NCBI GenBank assembly: GCA_934096015.1
Contig: CAKOLD010000028.1
Span: forward strand, 1 to 11,320
Length of the DNA stretch: 11,320 nt
Direction: 5' to 3'
Source of the DNA: an uncultured Bacilli bacterium
Lineage (GTDB): Bacteria > Bacillota_I > Bacilli_A > RF39 > UBA660
Positions 1-6,465 of the stretch are shown here, one piece after another. Position numbers and translations under genes: made by a program. Within the stretch, counting starts at the first letter, position 1, and every line of letters begins with the position of its first letter. The notes under the pieces were generated by a model that worked only from the letters and a program-made list of their open reading frames with translations, was not told where the DNA came from and made no database searches.

Positions 1-363
1 AACTAAAATATGACCATGGTTAACAATTTGTCTAGCACCACGTCTAGTAGTTGCAAGTCCCATACGGTAAACTAAATTATCTAATCTACTTTCAAGTAAC
101 TTTAAGAAGTTTTCACCAGCAATACCACTCATTTTAGAAGCTTTGATAAAAGTACGTTTGAATTGCTTTTCAGTTAATCCATACATAAATCTAACTTTTT
201 GTTTTTCTTGTAATTGGATACCATATTCACTTACCTTTTTTCTTCTGCTTGTTCCATGCATACCAGGAGCATAAGGTCTTTTAGCAAGTTCTTTTCCATT
301 TTCTAAAGTAGAAAAACCAAGTCTACGTGATTTTTTGTATTGAGGTCCAGTATATCTTGACAT
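1..363 (-). CDS. rpsD: 30S ribosomal protein S4, 5' part (runs off the window)
   Basis: Reading the minus strand from the ATG at 363-361 gives 121 uninterrupted codons that continue past base 1. The start MSRYTGPQYKKSRRLGFS and the later KRPYAPGMHG and SEYGIQLQEKQKVRFMYGL are diagnostic of bacterial S4. From about residue 92 the S4 RNA-binding domain begins (LDNLVYRMGLATTRRGARQIV). Full S4 is about 200 aa, so roughly 40% is outside the window. The N-terminal region lacks the zinc-binding cysteines, so this is the C-minus form. S4 binds 16S rRNA early in 30S assembly and in Firmicutes represses its own mRNA. The start is fixed by AAAGGAG (376-370) six bases upstream. It is transcribed alone, divergently from the rimP operon, from its own promoter at 551-524. 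Confidence 0.97.
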   Translation of the reverse strand, partial: MSRYTGPQYKKSRRLGFSTLENGKELAKRPYAPGMHGTSRRKKVSEYGIQLQEKQKVRFMYGLTEKQFKRTFIKASKMSGIAGENFLKLLESRLDNLVYRMGLATTRRGARQIVNHGHILV

Positions 364-517
364 AATTTTCTCCTTTCTTATTTTTACGCAAAATAGATGA
401 TTTTTTCTTGATAAAGTAGGGTGTTTATTATCTTTTTGGCTTAAGGCAGTCATAAGTTACTAAAGTTATTTCAAATAAACACATTACTAATCAAAAAAAA
501 TACTGCCATTAAACGCA
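364..517 (-). promoter_or_regulatory. rpsD 5' leader with pseudoknot-type fold, probable S4 autoregulatory element
   Basis: Transcription from the rpsD promoter should start near 517, leaving about 150 nt untranslated. On the minus strand GGCAGT (507-502) pairs with ACTGCC (450-445), extendable by flanking TTAA/TTAA across a one-base bulge. GTGTTTATT (482-474) pairs perfectly with AATAAACAC (429-421). The order is B, A, B', A', so the two helices interleave as an H-type pseudoknot. S4 mRNA leaders in Bacillus and the E. coli alpha operon are known to be bound by S4 for feedback repression. The pairings are seen in the sequence; S4 binding here is inferred from position and topology. Confidence 0.65.
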
Positions 518-523
518 ATTAAT

Positions 524-551
524 ATTATACATTAAAAATATAATTTGTCAA
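524..551 (-). promoter_or_regulatory. sigma-A promoter for rpsD
   Basis: The minus strand reads TTGACA (551-546), a 16-bp spacer, then TATAAT (529-524). Both boxes match consensus exactly. Start of transcription is expected near 517, just 5' of the leader fold. Confidence 0.85.
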
Positions 552-566
552 ATTATTTATTATTCC

Positions 567-594
567 AAAAAAAAGATATTGGTTAACCAATATC
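567..594 (-). terminator. intrinsic terminator of the minus-strand small RNA
   Basis: Bases 575-594 are a perfect 20-bp palindrome (GATATTGG, loop TTAA, CCAATATC). It is followed on the minus strand by eight T (574-567). On the plus strand the stem is not followed by T, so it works leftward only. Confidence 0.85.
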
Positions 595-680
595 CTGGAA
601 GTGAAAGGCCTTGCAACTTAGATATATAATATTAGTATTGTAGTACATAATTAAAATCTATGAGACATCCTACTACTTCC
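567..680 (-). ncRNA. candidate small RNA of unknown class, with own promoter and terminator
   Basis: A consensus promoter lies just upstream (714-687) and an intrinsic terminator closes the unit (594-567), giving a predicted RNA of about 110 nt. The expected 5' end GGAAGT (680-675) is exactly complementary to ACTTCC (602-597), which lies immediately before the terminator stem, so the RNA body is closed by its own ends. Inside, TAGAT/ATCTA-type pairings and GUAGUA (677-672) against UACUAC are possible; the latter competes with the closing stem. No open reading frame with a ribosome binding site is evident. It lacks the GGAAGGAAGCAGC core of SRP RNA and is too short for 6S RNA or tmRNA. It could instead be an attenuated upstream leader of rpsD, since readthrough would run toward that gene. 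Confidence 0.6.
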
Positions 681-686
681 AAGAAC

Positions 687-714
687 ATTATATCATAAAA
701 AAAACATATGTCAA
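687..714 (-). promoter_or_regulatory. sigma-A promoter for the minus-strand small RNA
   Basis: The minus strand has TTGACA (714-709), a 16-bp spacer and TATAAT (692-687), preceded by the TGn extension of strong promoters. The predicted start is G680. Its -35 box lies 8 bp from the -35 box of the divergent rimP promoter. Confidence 0.85.
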
Positions 715-722
715 TTTAAACC

Positions 723-751
723 TTTACATAAATATCAAAAAATGATATAAT
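723..751 (+). promoter_or_regulatory. extended -10 promoter of the rimP-nusA-infB operon
   Basis: TTTACA (723-728), a 17-bp spacer and TATAAT (746-751) with TGA just before the -10 box form a near-ideal sigma-A promoter. Transcription should begin near 758, leaving a leader of about 53 nt. A 6-bp inverted repeat AATCTG/CAGATT (749-754, 760-765) straddles the -10 end and the start site and could be an operator or chance. Confidence 0.85.
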
Positions 752-766
752 CTGGTTATCAGATTT

Positions 767-795
767 AAGTGGGCATGAAAATCCCACTTTTATTA
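767..795 (+). terminator. leader hairpin upstream of rimP, possible attenuator
   Basis: AAGTGGG (767-773) and CCCACTT (783-789) form a 7-bp stem with a 9-nt loop. It is followed by an imperfect T tract (TTATTATT) and then the rimP ribosome binding site. It lies just downstream of the predicted transcription start and resembles a premature terminator. The stem is clear; whether it terminates is not shown. Confidence 0.5.
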
Positions 796-810
796 TTGTA
801 AGGAGGAACA

Positions 811-1062
811 ATGGACAAAGTTATAGAAGAAATTAGGACACTAATTACAGAACCAATGAATGAATTAGAAATAAGTGTAGAAAAAATAGAATGGGTTGAA
901 GAAAACAAAAATAATTTTTTAAAAATAGAATTAGATAAAATTAATGGATTAGACCTAGACACTGTAGTAGAAGCTACCAATATTATTAATCCAATTTTAG
1001 ATAAAGCAGACTTAATAAAAGAAGAGTATATATTAGATATATCAAGCAAAGAAAGAGGATAA
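811..1062 (+). CDS. rimP: RimP, ribosome maturation factor reduced to its N-terminal domain
   Basis: RimP aids maturation of the 30S subunit in the cytoplasm. The 83 residues align by eye with the N-terminal RimP domain: a start like MDKVIEEIRTLITEPMNEL, then VEKIEWVEENKNNFLKIELDK, then GLDLDTVVEATNIINPILDK and the final strand YILDISS. Family members are about 150 aa and continue from this point (SSPGxxRPL in most) into an SH3-like C-terminal domain. Here the protein stops at SSKERG, and nusA starts two bases after the stop, so there is no room for the missing domain and no sign of a frameshift remnant. The start is fixed by AGGAGG (801-806) four bases before the ATG. It is the first gene of the operon. 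Identity rests on the N-terminal motifs and on its place before nusA. Confidence 0.85.
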   Translation: MDKVIEEIRTLITEPMNELEISVEKIEWVEENKNNFLKIELDKINGLDLDTVVEATNIINPILDKADLIKEEYILDISSKERG

Positions 1063-1064
1063 AA

Positions 1065-2180
1065 ATGAACGGAAAAGAATTAATTAAAGCAATTAAAAAT
1101 ATAACAGAAGAAAAACAAATAGATGAAAATATTGTTTTTGAAGCTTTAGAACAAGCTCTAATAACAGCATATAAAAAGAACTTTAAATCAAAAACAAATG
1201 TTAAAGTTAATATAGATAGAAATACTGGGGATATAAAAGTATTCTCATACTTAGTTGTAGTAGAAGACTATATTGATGGAGAAGAAATCGTTGATGAAGA
1301 AGGAAATATAACTTATACTGAACCAAGTATCAATGAAGATGCCCAAATTCTTTTAGAAGATGCCCAAAAACTTGTTCCAGAAATCAAAATTGGTGAAACC
1401 ATTGAAACTGAAGTAACTCCAGCTGATTTTGGAAGAGTAGCAGCTAGTACTGCAAAACAAGTATTAACTCAAAAAATTAGGGAAGCAGAAAGAAATAGTA
1501 TTATTAATGAATATGCTGATAAACAAGATGAGTTAATGGTTGGAATACTTGCAATGGAAGATAATAAAAACTACTATGTAGATTTAGGAAGAGCTCGTGG
1601 AATTTTACCAAAAAGCGAAATGATTCCTGGAGAAGTTGTTAAAATGGGAAGTAGTATAAAAGTATACATTCAAAAAATAGAAGCAACAACTAAAGGACCT
1701 TTAATATTATGTACAAGAAAACACTATGGATTTGTTAAAAGATTATTTGAAAGTGAAATACCTGAATTTAAAGATGGAACTTTAATGTTATACGGAGTTG
1801 CTCGTGAAGCAGGTGTAAGAAGTAAAGTAGCCGTTTATTCTACTAATCCTAGAGTAGATGCTATTGGAACTTGTATTGGAGAAAGAGGATGCCGAATCGG
1901 TAGTATCCTAAGTGAATTAAATGGAGAAAAAGTTGATTTAGTATTATACAGTGAAGATCCAGCAGAATTTATAAAAAATGCTTTAAACCCAGCTAAAGAT
2001 GTTATTGTAAGTATCATAGATGATGAAAAAGAAAGAGTAGCTCTTGCTGTTGTCAATGAAGATAATCTTTCACTTGCAATCGGAAAAAAAGGAATTAATA
2101 TTAAATTAGCAAGTAAACTAACTCGTTTTAGAATCAATATTAAAACTATGGAAGAAATACAAGCAGAGGGTAATCAATAG
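1065..2180 (+). CDS. nusA: transcription termination/antitermination factor NusA
   Basis: NusA binds RNA polymerase and nascent RNA, affecting pausing, termination and rRNA antitermination. At 371 aa it has the compact Gram-positive architecture. The N-terminal polymerase-binding domain spans about residues 1-125. An S1 domain follows (about 133-200, including NYYVDLGRARGILPKSEMIPGE). KH1 carries the GxxG loop GERG at 272-275, where many homologues have GPRG, and KH2 has IGKKG at 339-343. There is no acidic C-terminal repeat region, as expected outside Proteobacteria. The ATG is two bases after the rimP stop, with AAAGAGGA within the rimP end as ribosome binding site, so the two are probably translationally coupled. 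Confidence 0.97.
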   Translation: MNGKELIKAIKNITEEKQIDENIVFEALEQALITAYKKNFKSKTNVKVNIDRNTGDIKVFSYLVVVEDYIDGEEIVDEEGNITYTEPSINEDAQILLEDAQKLVPEIKIGETIETEVTPADFGRVAASTAKQVLTQKIREAERNSIINEYADKQDELMVGILAMEDNKNYYVDLGRARGILPKSEMIPGEVVKMGSSIKVYIQKIEATTKGPLILCTRKHYGFVKRLFESEIPEFKDGTLMLYGVAREAGVRSKVAVYSTNPRVDAIGTCIGERGCRIGSILSELNGEKVDLVLYSEDPAEFIKNALNPAKDVIVSIIDDEKERVALAVVNEDNLSLAIGKKGINIKLASKLTRFRINIKTMEEIQAEGNQ

Positions 2181-2188
2181 GTGAGAAA

Positions 2189-2449
2189 ATGAAACCTAAA
2201 AAAATACCTATGAGAATGTGCGTAGTAACCCGTGAAAGATGCGAAAAACGTGAACTAATACGCATAGTAAAAAATAAAGAAGGACAAGTTTTTATAGATG
2301 AAACTGGCAAACAAAACGGTAAGGGTTGTTACTTAAAGAAAGACGAACAAGTAATAAATAAAGCAAAAACGACTAAAATATTAGATAGAGTTTTAGAAAC
2401 TTCTATACCAGATCAAATTTATGAAGATTTATTAAATATTATAAAATAA
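2189..2449 (+). CDS. rnpM: YlxR-family RNA-binding protein (RnpM, RNase P modulator)
   Basis: This 86-aa basic protein has the YlxR family hallmarks. The start PMRMCVVTRERCEKRELIR occupies residues 7-25. The conserved glycine-rich loop normally GRGAY reads GKGCYL at 44-49. The B. subtilis homologue has been reported to bind RNase P RNA and modulate RNase P in vitro; that function is carried over by homology only. The gene sits in its usual place after nusA, eight bases downstream. The ribosome binding site AGGTGA overlaps the nusA stop codon, and a GTG at 2181 is out of frame, so the ATG at 2189 is the start. In Bacillus the next gene is the L7Ae-like ylxQ, which is absent here. The RNase P RNA gene itself is at 9861-10204. 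Confidence 0.92.
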   Translation: MKPKKIPMRMCVVTRERCEKRELIRIVKNKEGQVFIDETGKQNGKGCYLKKDEQVINKAKTTKILDRVLETSIPDQIYEDLLNIIK

Positions 2450-2466
2450 GAAAGAAGGTCGATAAC

Positions 2467-4575
2467 ATGATGACAGTAAAAGAATATGCTAACGAACTAG
2501 GATTAAGTGTTCAAGAAATTCTAATTAAGTGCCGTGATTTAGATATAAAAGTTACTGGTGCAGACGATATGCTTGATGAAGATTCCGTAATTATGTTAGA
2601 TAACGCTATAAATGTAATCTCAACAGATAGTGAAATTGATTACAATGAAGCTGATGTTTTAGATGAAGCAGTAGAAAACATAATGATGGAATCAAATCTT
2701 CAAGAAGTTAAAGACACAGGAGTAAAAAAACAAAAATTAAAAAAGAAAAACAATAACGATAATGACTATTTAAAAAATAAAAAAGCCATGTATAAAAATA
2801 AAGAAAAATTAACAACTAATGAAGTAATGGAAAATATAATTGTTTATAAAGAAGGAATGACTGTTGCTGATTTAGCAAATTCTTTAAATGTTAATGGCAG
2901 TGAAATAGTTAAAAAATTATTTACTCTAGGATTAATGATAAGTTTAAATCAAGTCATTGATTTTGAAACTGCTGAATTAATTGTCTTAGACTATAATAAA
3001 ACTTTAAAAAGAGAAGAAACACAAGATATATCTAATTTTGAACAATATGAAATAATTGACAAAGAAGAAGACTTAGTAAGTCGTCCTCCAGTTGTAACCA
3101 TTATGGGACATGTAGACCATGGTAAAACAACTTTACTAGATTACATTAGAAATAGTCATGTAGCTGAAAAAGAAAGTGGAGGTATCACTCAACATATAGG
3201 TGCTTACCAAGTTGAATATCAAGGAAATAAAATAACATTTATTGATACTCCTGGACATGCTGCATTTACTGAAATGCGCGCTCGTGGAGCAAGTGTAACT
3301 GATATAGTAATTATCATTGTAGCAGCAGACGATGGTGTAATGCCTCAAACTAAAGAAGCAATAGATCATGCTTTGAGTGCTAATGTACCAATTGTTGTTG
3401 CTGTAAATAAAATTGATAAACCAGACGCAAATGTTGATAGAATCCTAACAGAAATGGCTGAATATAACATAACTCCAGAAGCTTGGGGTGGAAATATTCC
3501 TTTTGTTAATATCTCTGCTAAAACTGGTACTGGTGTAGATGAACTTTTAGAAACTCTACTTGCAATCAGTGAAATCAATGAATTAAAAGCAAATCCAAAC
3601 CGTTATGCAATCGGAAGTGTTATTGAATCTCGAATTGATAAAAACATCGGAGGAATAGCCACTTTATTAATTCAAAATGGTACTCTACGTTTAGGAGATC
3701 CAGTAGTTGTTGGAACAACTCACGGTAGAATTCGTACTTTAAAAAATGATTTAGGTCAAAACATTGTAGAAGCAGGACCATCAACTCCAGTGGAAATTAC
3801 AGGATTATCAGATAATCCTTCAGCAGGAGATAAATTCATGGCATTTGAATCCGAAAAAGAAGCCAGAGAAATAGCAGAAAAACGTTTCATTCAATACAAA
3901 GATAAAAAATTCAAACAAGAAACAGTTTCATTTGAAGATTTATTTAATAAAATTCAATCAGGTGTTAAAGAAATCAATGTTGTCTTAAAATGCGATGTTA
4001 GAGGTAGTGAAGAAGCTGTAAAAAATGCCTTAGAAAAAATAGATGTTGAAGGCGTTAAAATAAAAGTTATAAGAAGCGGAATTGGTGCCATCACTGAAAG
4101 TGATATTATTTTAGCAAATGCTTCAAAAGCTATAGTTATAGGATTTAACGTAGTTCCATCAACAAAAACTAAAGAAGTTGCTAAAGAATATGGAATTGAT
4201 ATCAGATTATATACAATAATTTATAAATTAGTAGAAGAAATGGAACAAGCGATGAAAGGTATTCTAGATCCAGAGTATGAAGAAGTTATTTTAGGAAATG
4301 CTGAGGTAAGAAAATTATTCAAATTTTCTAAAGTTGGTTCAATTGCTGGTTCATATGTTAAAGATGGTATAATAAAAAATGGTGCTAGCGTAAGAATCAT
4401 TCGTGATGGTGTAGTTATTTATGATGGAAAAATCGCTAGTGTCCAAAGAGAAAAAGATACAGTAAAAGAAGTAAAAGCTGGTTTAGAATGCGGTATTACA
4501 ATTGATGGATATAACGATATAAAAGAACTAGATATCTTTGAATGTTATGAACTTCAAGAAAAGAAAAGAGATTAA
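2467..4575 (+). CDS. infB: translation initiation factor IF-2
   Basis: IF-2 is the GTPase that places initiator fMet-tRNA on the 30S subunit and promotes subunit joining. The 702-aa length is close to B. subtilis IF-2. An IF2_N helical domain occupies residues 1-50. An acidic then lysine-rich linker runs to about 115, and a second IF2_N domain covers about 118-175 (EGMTVADLANSLNVNGSEIV). The G domain has all motifs: G1 GHVDHGKT at 214-221, G3 DTPGH at 260-264, G4 NKID at 314-317 and G5 SAK at 350-352. The C-terminal beta-barrel and tRNA-binding domains follow to the end. AGAAGG (2452-2457) precedes the start; a second ATG follows directly, so initiation at codon 2 is possible. It begins 17 bases after rnpM. 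Confidence 0.98.
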   Translation: MMTVKEYANELGLSVQEILIKCRDLDIKVTGADDMLDEDSVIMLDNAINVISTDSEIDYNEADVLDEAVENIMMESNLQEVKDTGVKKQKLKKKNNNDNDYLKNKKAMYKNKEKLTTNEVMENIIVYKEGMTVADLANSLNVNGSEIVKKLFTLGLMISLNQVIDFETAELIVLDYNKTLKREETQDISNFEQYEIIDKEEDLVSRPPVVTIMGHVDHGKTTLLDYIRNSHVAEKESGGITQHIGAYQVEYQGNKITFIDTPGHAAFTEMRARGASVTDIVIIIVAADDGVMPQTKEAIDHALSANVPIVVAVNKIDKPDANVDRILTEMAEYNITPEAWGGNIPFVNISAKTGTGVDELLETLLAISEINELKANPNRYAIGSVIESRIDKNIGGIATLLIQNGTLRLGDPVVVGTTHGRIRTLKNDLGQNIVEAGPSTPVEITGLSDNPSAGDKFMAFESEKEAREIAEKRFIQYKDKKFKQETVSFEDLFNKIQSGVKEINVVLKCDVRGSEEAVKNALEKIDVEGVKIKVIRSGIGAITESDIILANASKAIVIGFNVVPSTKTKEVAKEYGIDIRLYTIIYKLVEEMEQAMKGILDPEYEEVILGNAEVRKLFKFSKVGSIAGSYVKDGIIKNGASVRIIRDGVVIYDGKIASVQREKDTVKEVKAGLECGITIDGYNDIKELDIFECYELQEKKRD

Positions 4576-4577
4576 TT

Positions 4578-4931
4578 ATGAATCAAATTAAAATAAAAAG
4601 AATTGAATCTCAAATGGTAAAAGAAATTAGTGAGATCATAATGAATGACGCTAGAGATACCACGCTAAAAACAGTAACAATTACTGGGTGTGAAGTAACT
4701 AACGATTTAAGTTTTGCTAAAGTATATTTCACTAGCTTCTTAGACAAACAAACTATATTAAAAGATTTAGCAGAAGCTAGTGGATATATAAGAACGGAAC
4801 TTGCAGAAAGAATTGATTTAAGACACACTCCAAAATTAAAATTTGTTTATGATGAATCAATAGAATATGGTAATAAGATTGAAAGCATAATAAATGAGAT
4901 TCATGAAAAAGAAGAGGAACAACAATTATAA
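4578..4931 (+). CDS. rbfA: 30S ribosome-binding factor A
   Basis: RbfA binds immature 30S subunits near 16S rRNA helix 1 and supports late processing and cold adaptation. The 117 residues form the single KH-like domain of the family. The N-terminal RIESQMVKEISEIIMNDARD, the strand SFAKVYFTSF and the helix with YIRTELAERIDLRHTPKL and FVYDESIEYG (about 72-97) are characteristic. It follows infB by two bases with a weak purine-rich site in the infB tail, suggesting translational coupling. Its stop codon is the loop of a hairpin followed by T. Confidence 0.95.
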   Translation: MNQIKIKRIESQMVKEISEIIMNDARDTTLKTVTITGCEVTNDLSFAKVYFTSFLDKQTILKDLAEASGYIRTELAERIDLRHTPKLKFVYDESIEYGNKIESIINEIHEKEEEQQL

Positions 4932-4945
4932 AATTGTTGTTTTTT
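4918..4945 (+). terminator. terminator-like hairpin between rbfA and truB
   Basis: AACAACAATT (4918-4927) and AATTGTTGTT (4932-4941) form a perfect 10-bp stem around the four-base loop ATAA, with T continuing to 4945. The loop contains the rbfA stop codon (4929-4931). The truB ribosome binding site AGGAG starts at the next bases. The stem has only two G-C pairs, so termination may be partial. Confidence 0.55.
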
Positions 4946-4956
4946 AGGAGAAAAAT

Positions 4957-5805
4957 ATGGATGGAATAATTATTATCAATAAACCTAGAAATTATACCAG
5001 TAGAGACATAGTAAATATTATTGGGAAAAAATTTAATACTAAAAAAGTAGGTCATACAGGAACTCTTGATCCAATAGCAGAAGGAGTATTAATTATTACT
5101 TTAAATAAATGTACCAAGTTATCAGATATTCTAACTAGTGAAACAAAAAAATACATTGCAACTTTAAAATTTGGTGAGTTAACAGATACGTTAGATATTA
5201 CCGGTAACGTAATAAAAACCAGTGACAAAATACCTACTAAAGAAGAAATTCTAAATTGTCTTAAAACATTTCCTAAAGAATACGATCAAGAAGTTCCAAT
5301 ATATTCTGCAGTAAAAGTTAATGGTAAAAAATTATATGAATATGCAAGAAACAATGAAACAATAACATTACCAATAAGAAAAGTAAAAATTTATAACTTA
5401 GAATTAATAAAATATACAAAAGAAGAAGTAACTATTGAAACAACCGTATCTAAAGGTACATACATAAGAAGTTTAATTAGAGATCTTGCCGAAAAACTTG
5501 GTACTTATGCCACAATGACAAACTTAATTAGAACAAAACAAGGAAAATTTACCATAGAAGAAAGTTATACTTTAGAACAAATTCAAAATGATGATTATAA
5601 AATAATTGATCTTGAAGAAATTTTTAAAGATTATCCAGTAATCAAAATAAACAAAGATGATATTACAAAAATTCAAAATGGTCAAATGTTTAATAACACT
5701 TATAATAGTAAATTCATCTTATTTAAATATCAAAATACTTTATTAGCAGTTTATAAAATAAATGAAAAAGACCAAACAAAAATCAAACCTTTAATCTTGG
5801 TTTGA
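4957..5805 (+). CDS. truB: tRNA pseudouridine(55) synthase
   Basis: TruB converts U55 in the T-loop of tRNAs to pseudouridine. The N-terminal motif GIIIINKPRNYTSRD is followed by the catalytic block VGHTGTLDPIAEGVLII, with the nucleophile Asp at residue 38. Further family motifs are YIATLKFGELTDTLDITG, the tyrosine-containing VPIYSAVKVNGKKLYEYAR and GTYIRSLIRDLAEKL. Residues from about 230 form a short PUA-like tail. The length of 282 aa is normal. AGGAG (4946-4950) six bases upstream fixes the start. It ends the operon; ribF and rpsO, which usually follow in Bacillus, are not here. Its last codons lie in a terminator stem shared with the convergent gene. Confidence 0.97.
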   Translation: MDGIIIINKPRNYTSRDIVNIIGKKFNTKKVGHTGTLDPIAEGVLIITLNKCTKLSDILTSETKKYIATLKFGELTDTLDITGNVIKTSDKIPTKEEILNCLKTFPKEYDQEVPIYSAVKVNGKKLYEYARNNETITLPIRKVKIYNLELIKYTKEEVTIETTVSKGTYIRSLIRDLAEKLGTYATMTNLIRTKQGKFTIEESYTLEQIQNDDYKIIDLEEIFKDYPVIKINKDDITKIQNGQMFNNTYNSKFILFKYQNTLLAVYKINEKDQTKIKPLILV

Positions 5806-5811
5806 TTTTTT
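5778..5811. terminator. shared bidirectional terminator of truB and the convergent membrane-protein gene
   Basis: AAAAATCAAACC (5778-5789) and GGTTTGATTTTT (5799-5810) form a 12-bp stem with a 9-nt loop. T runs follow the stem in both directions. The truB stop (5803-5805) is in one arm and the stop of the opposite gene (5793-5791) is in the loop. Confidence 0.85.
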
Positions 5812-6450
5812 AAATAAATTAATAATTGAATTAATAAATAATATTATTATACTGAGAGCAATTGTAACAATAAAACCAGCAGTTAATACAAATATATAAT
5901 CTTTAAAAATTAATTTATTAATAACTAGACAATCAACAGATAATAATAATATTGTAAATAATATTAAAGAAATAAACATGGATAAATAAAATGCAATAAA
6001 ATTTTTAGTTTCTCCTAAAACAGCACTAAATACTGCTACCATAATATAACTAGTCAATATAAATAAAAAATAATAAGCCCCTAAAAATATCAAATCTGGA
6101 TAAAAAATAGTAAAATTATGAAAAATGATACTATTTGGAGTAAATACACTTTTAAATAAAAGCTCATACTTTACTGTATCCAAATTACTAGGAATCAAAT
6201 TAATAATCATAATTAATAAAATGGTTGTAATAAAAGTTATAGAAGTAGCTTTAATAACATCTCTAGCAGTTTTATTACCAAAATAATTTACAATAACTCC
6301 TAAAAATAAATACACTAGTGGATAAATAAAATAAGTCAAATTAATAGTTAAACTATTACCAATTTCTATCAATCTACTATTAGAAATATACGCTAAAAAA
6401 ACAATTACAAAAAACAAGTTACTTAATAATAACAATCCCTTTTTATTCAT
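5791..6450 (-). CDS. hydrophobic membrane protein, possibly queuosine-precursor transporter (VUT/YhhQ) related
   Basis: The product is almost entirely membrane-embedded, with about six hydrophobic segments and charged residues only in short loops. The early stretch YPLVYLFLGVIVNYFGNKTA followed by RDVI resembles the VUT/YhhQ family pattern, in which a segment with a D/E is followed by YGxKxAR. YhhQ-family proteins import queuosine precursors, but the acidic residues usual in that segment are missing here, so the match is weak and the substrate unknown. An ATG exists at 6465, but the promoter-predicted transcript would begin after it. The codon at 6450-6448 has GGTGG just upstream and is preferred, giving 219 aa. 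It converges on truB with a 15-base coding overlap. It could equally be an unrelated membrane protein. Confidence 0.6.
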   Translation of the reverse strand: MNKKGLLLLSNLFFVIVFLAYISNSRLIEIGNSLTINLTYFIYPLVYLFLGVIVNYFGNKTARDVIKATSITFITTILLIMIINLIPSNLDTVKYELLFKSVFTPNSIIFHNFTIFYPDLIFLGAYYFLFILTSYIMVAVFSAVLGETKNFIAFYLSMFISLILFTILLLSVDCLVINKLIFKDYIFVLTAGFIVTIALSIIILFINSIINLFKKSNQD

Positions 6451-6465
6451 TTTACCACCAACCAT

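Noticed and set aside
575..594. Perfect 20-bp palindrome as a repressor operator
   Set aside because: The T8 tract on the minus strand right after the stem and the matching upstream promoter fit a terminator better.
567..680. SRP (4.5S) RNA, 6S RNA or tmRNA
   Set aside because: No GGAAGGAAGCAGC core for SRP, too short for 6S or tmRNA, and no tRNA-like domain.
765..1049. 94-codon minus-strand ORF over rimP
   Set aside because: It is the antisense shadow of rimP, with no ribosome binding site and low-complexity Ser/Ile content.
2181..2183. GTG as an upstream start for rnpM
   Set aside because: It is out of frame and reaches a stop after two codons; these bases are the ribosome binding site.
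3136..3578. Two minus-strand ORFs within infB
   Set aside because: They lie entirely over the conserved IF-2 GTPase domain and have no initiation signals.
4777..5055. 92-codon minus-strand ORF over the rbfA/truB junction
   Set aside because: Shadow of two well-supported genes without its own promoter or ribosome binding site.
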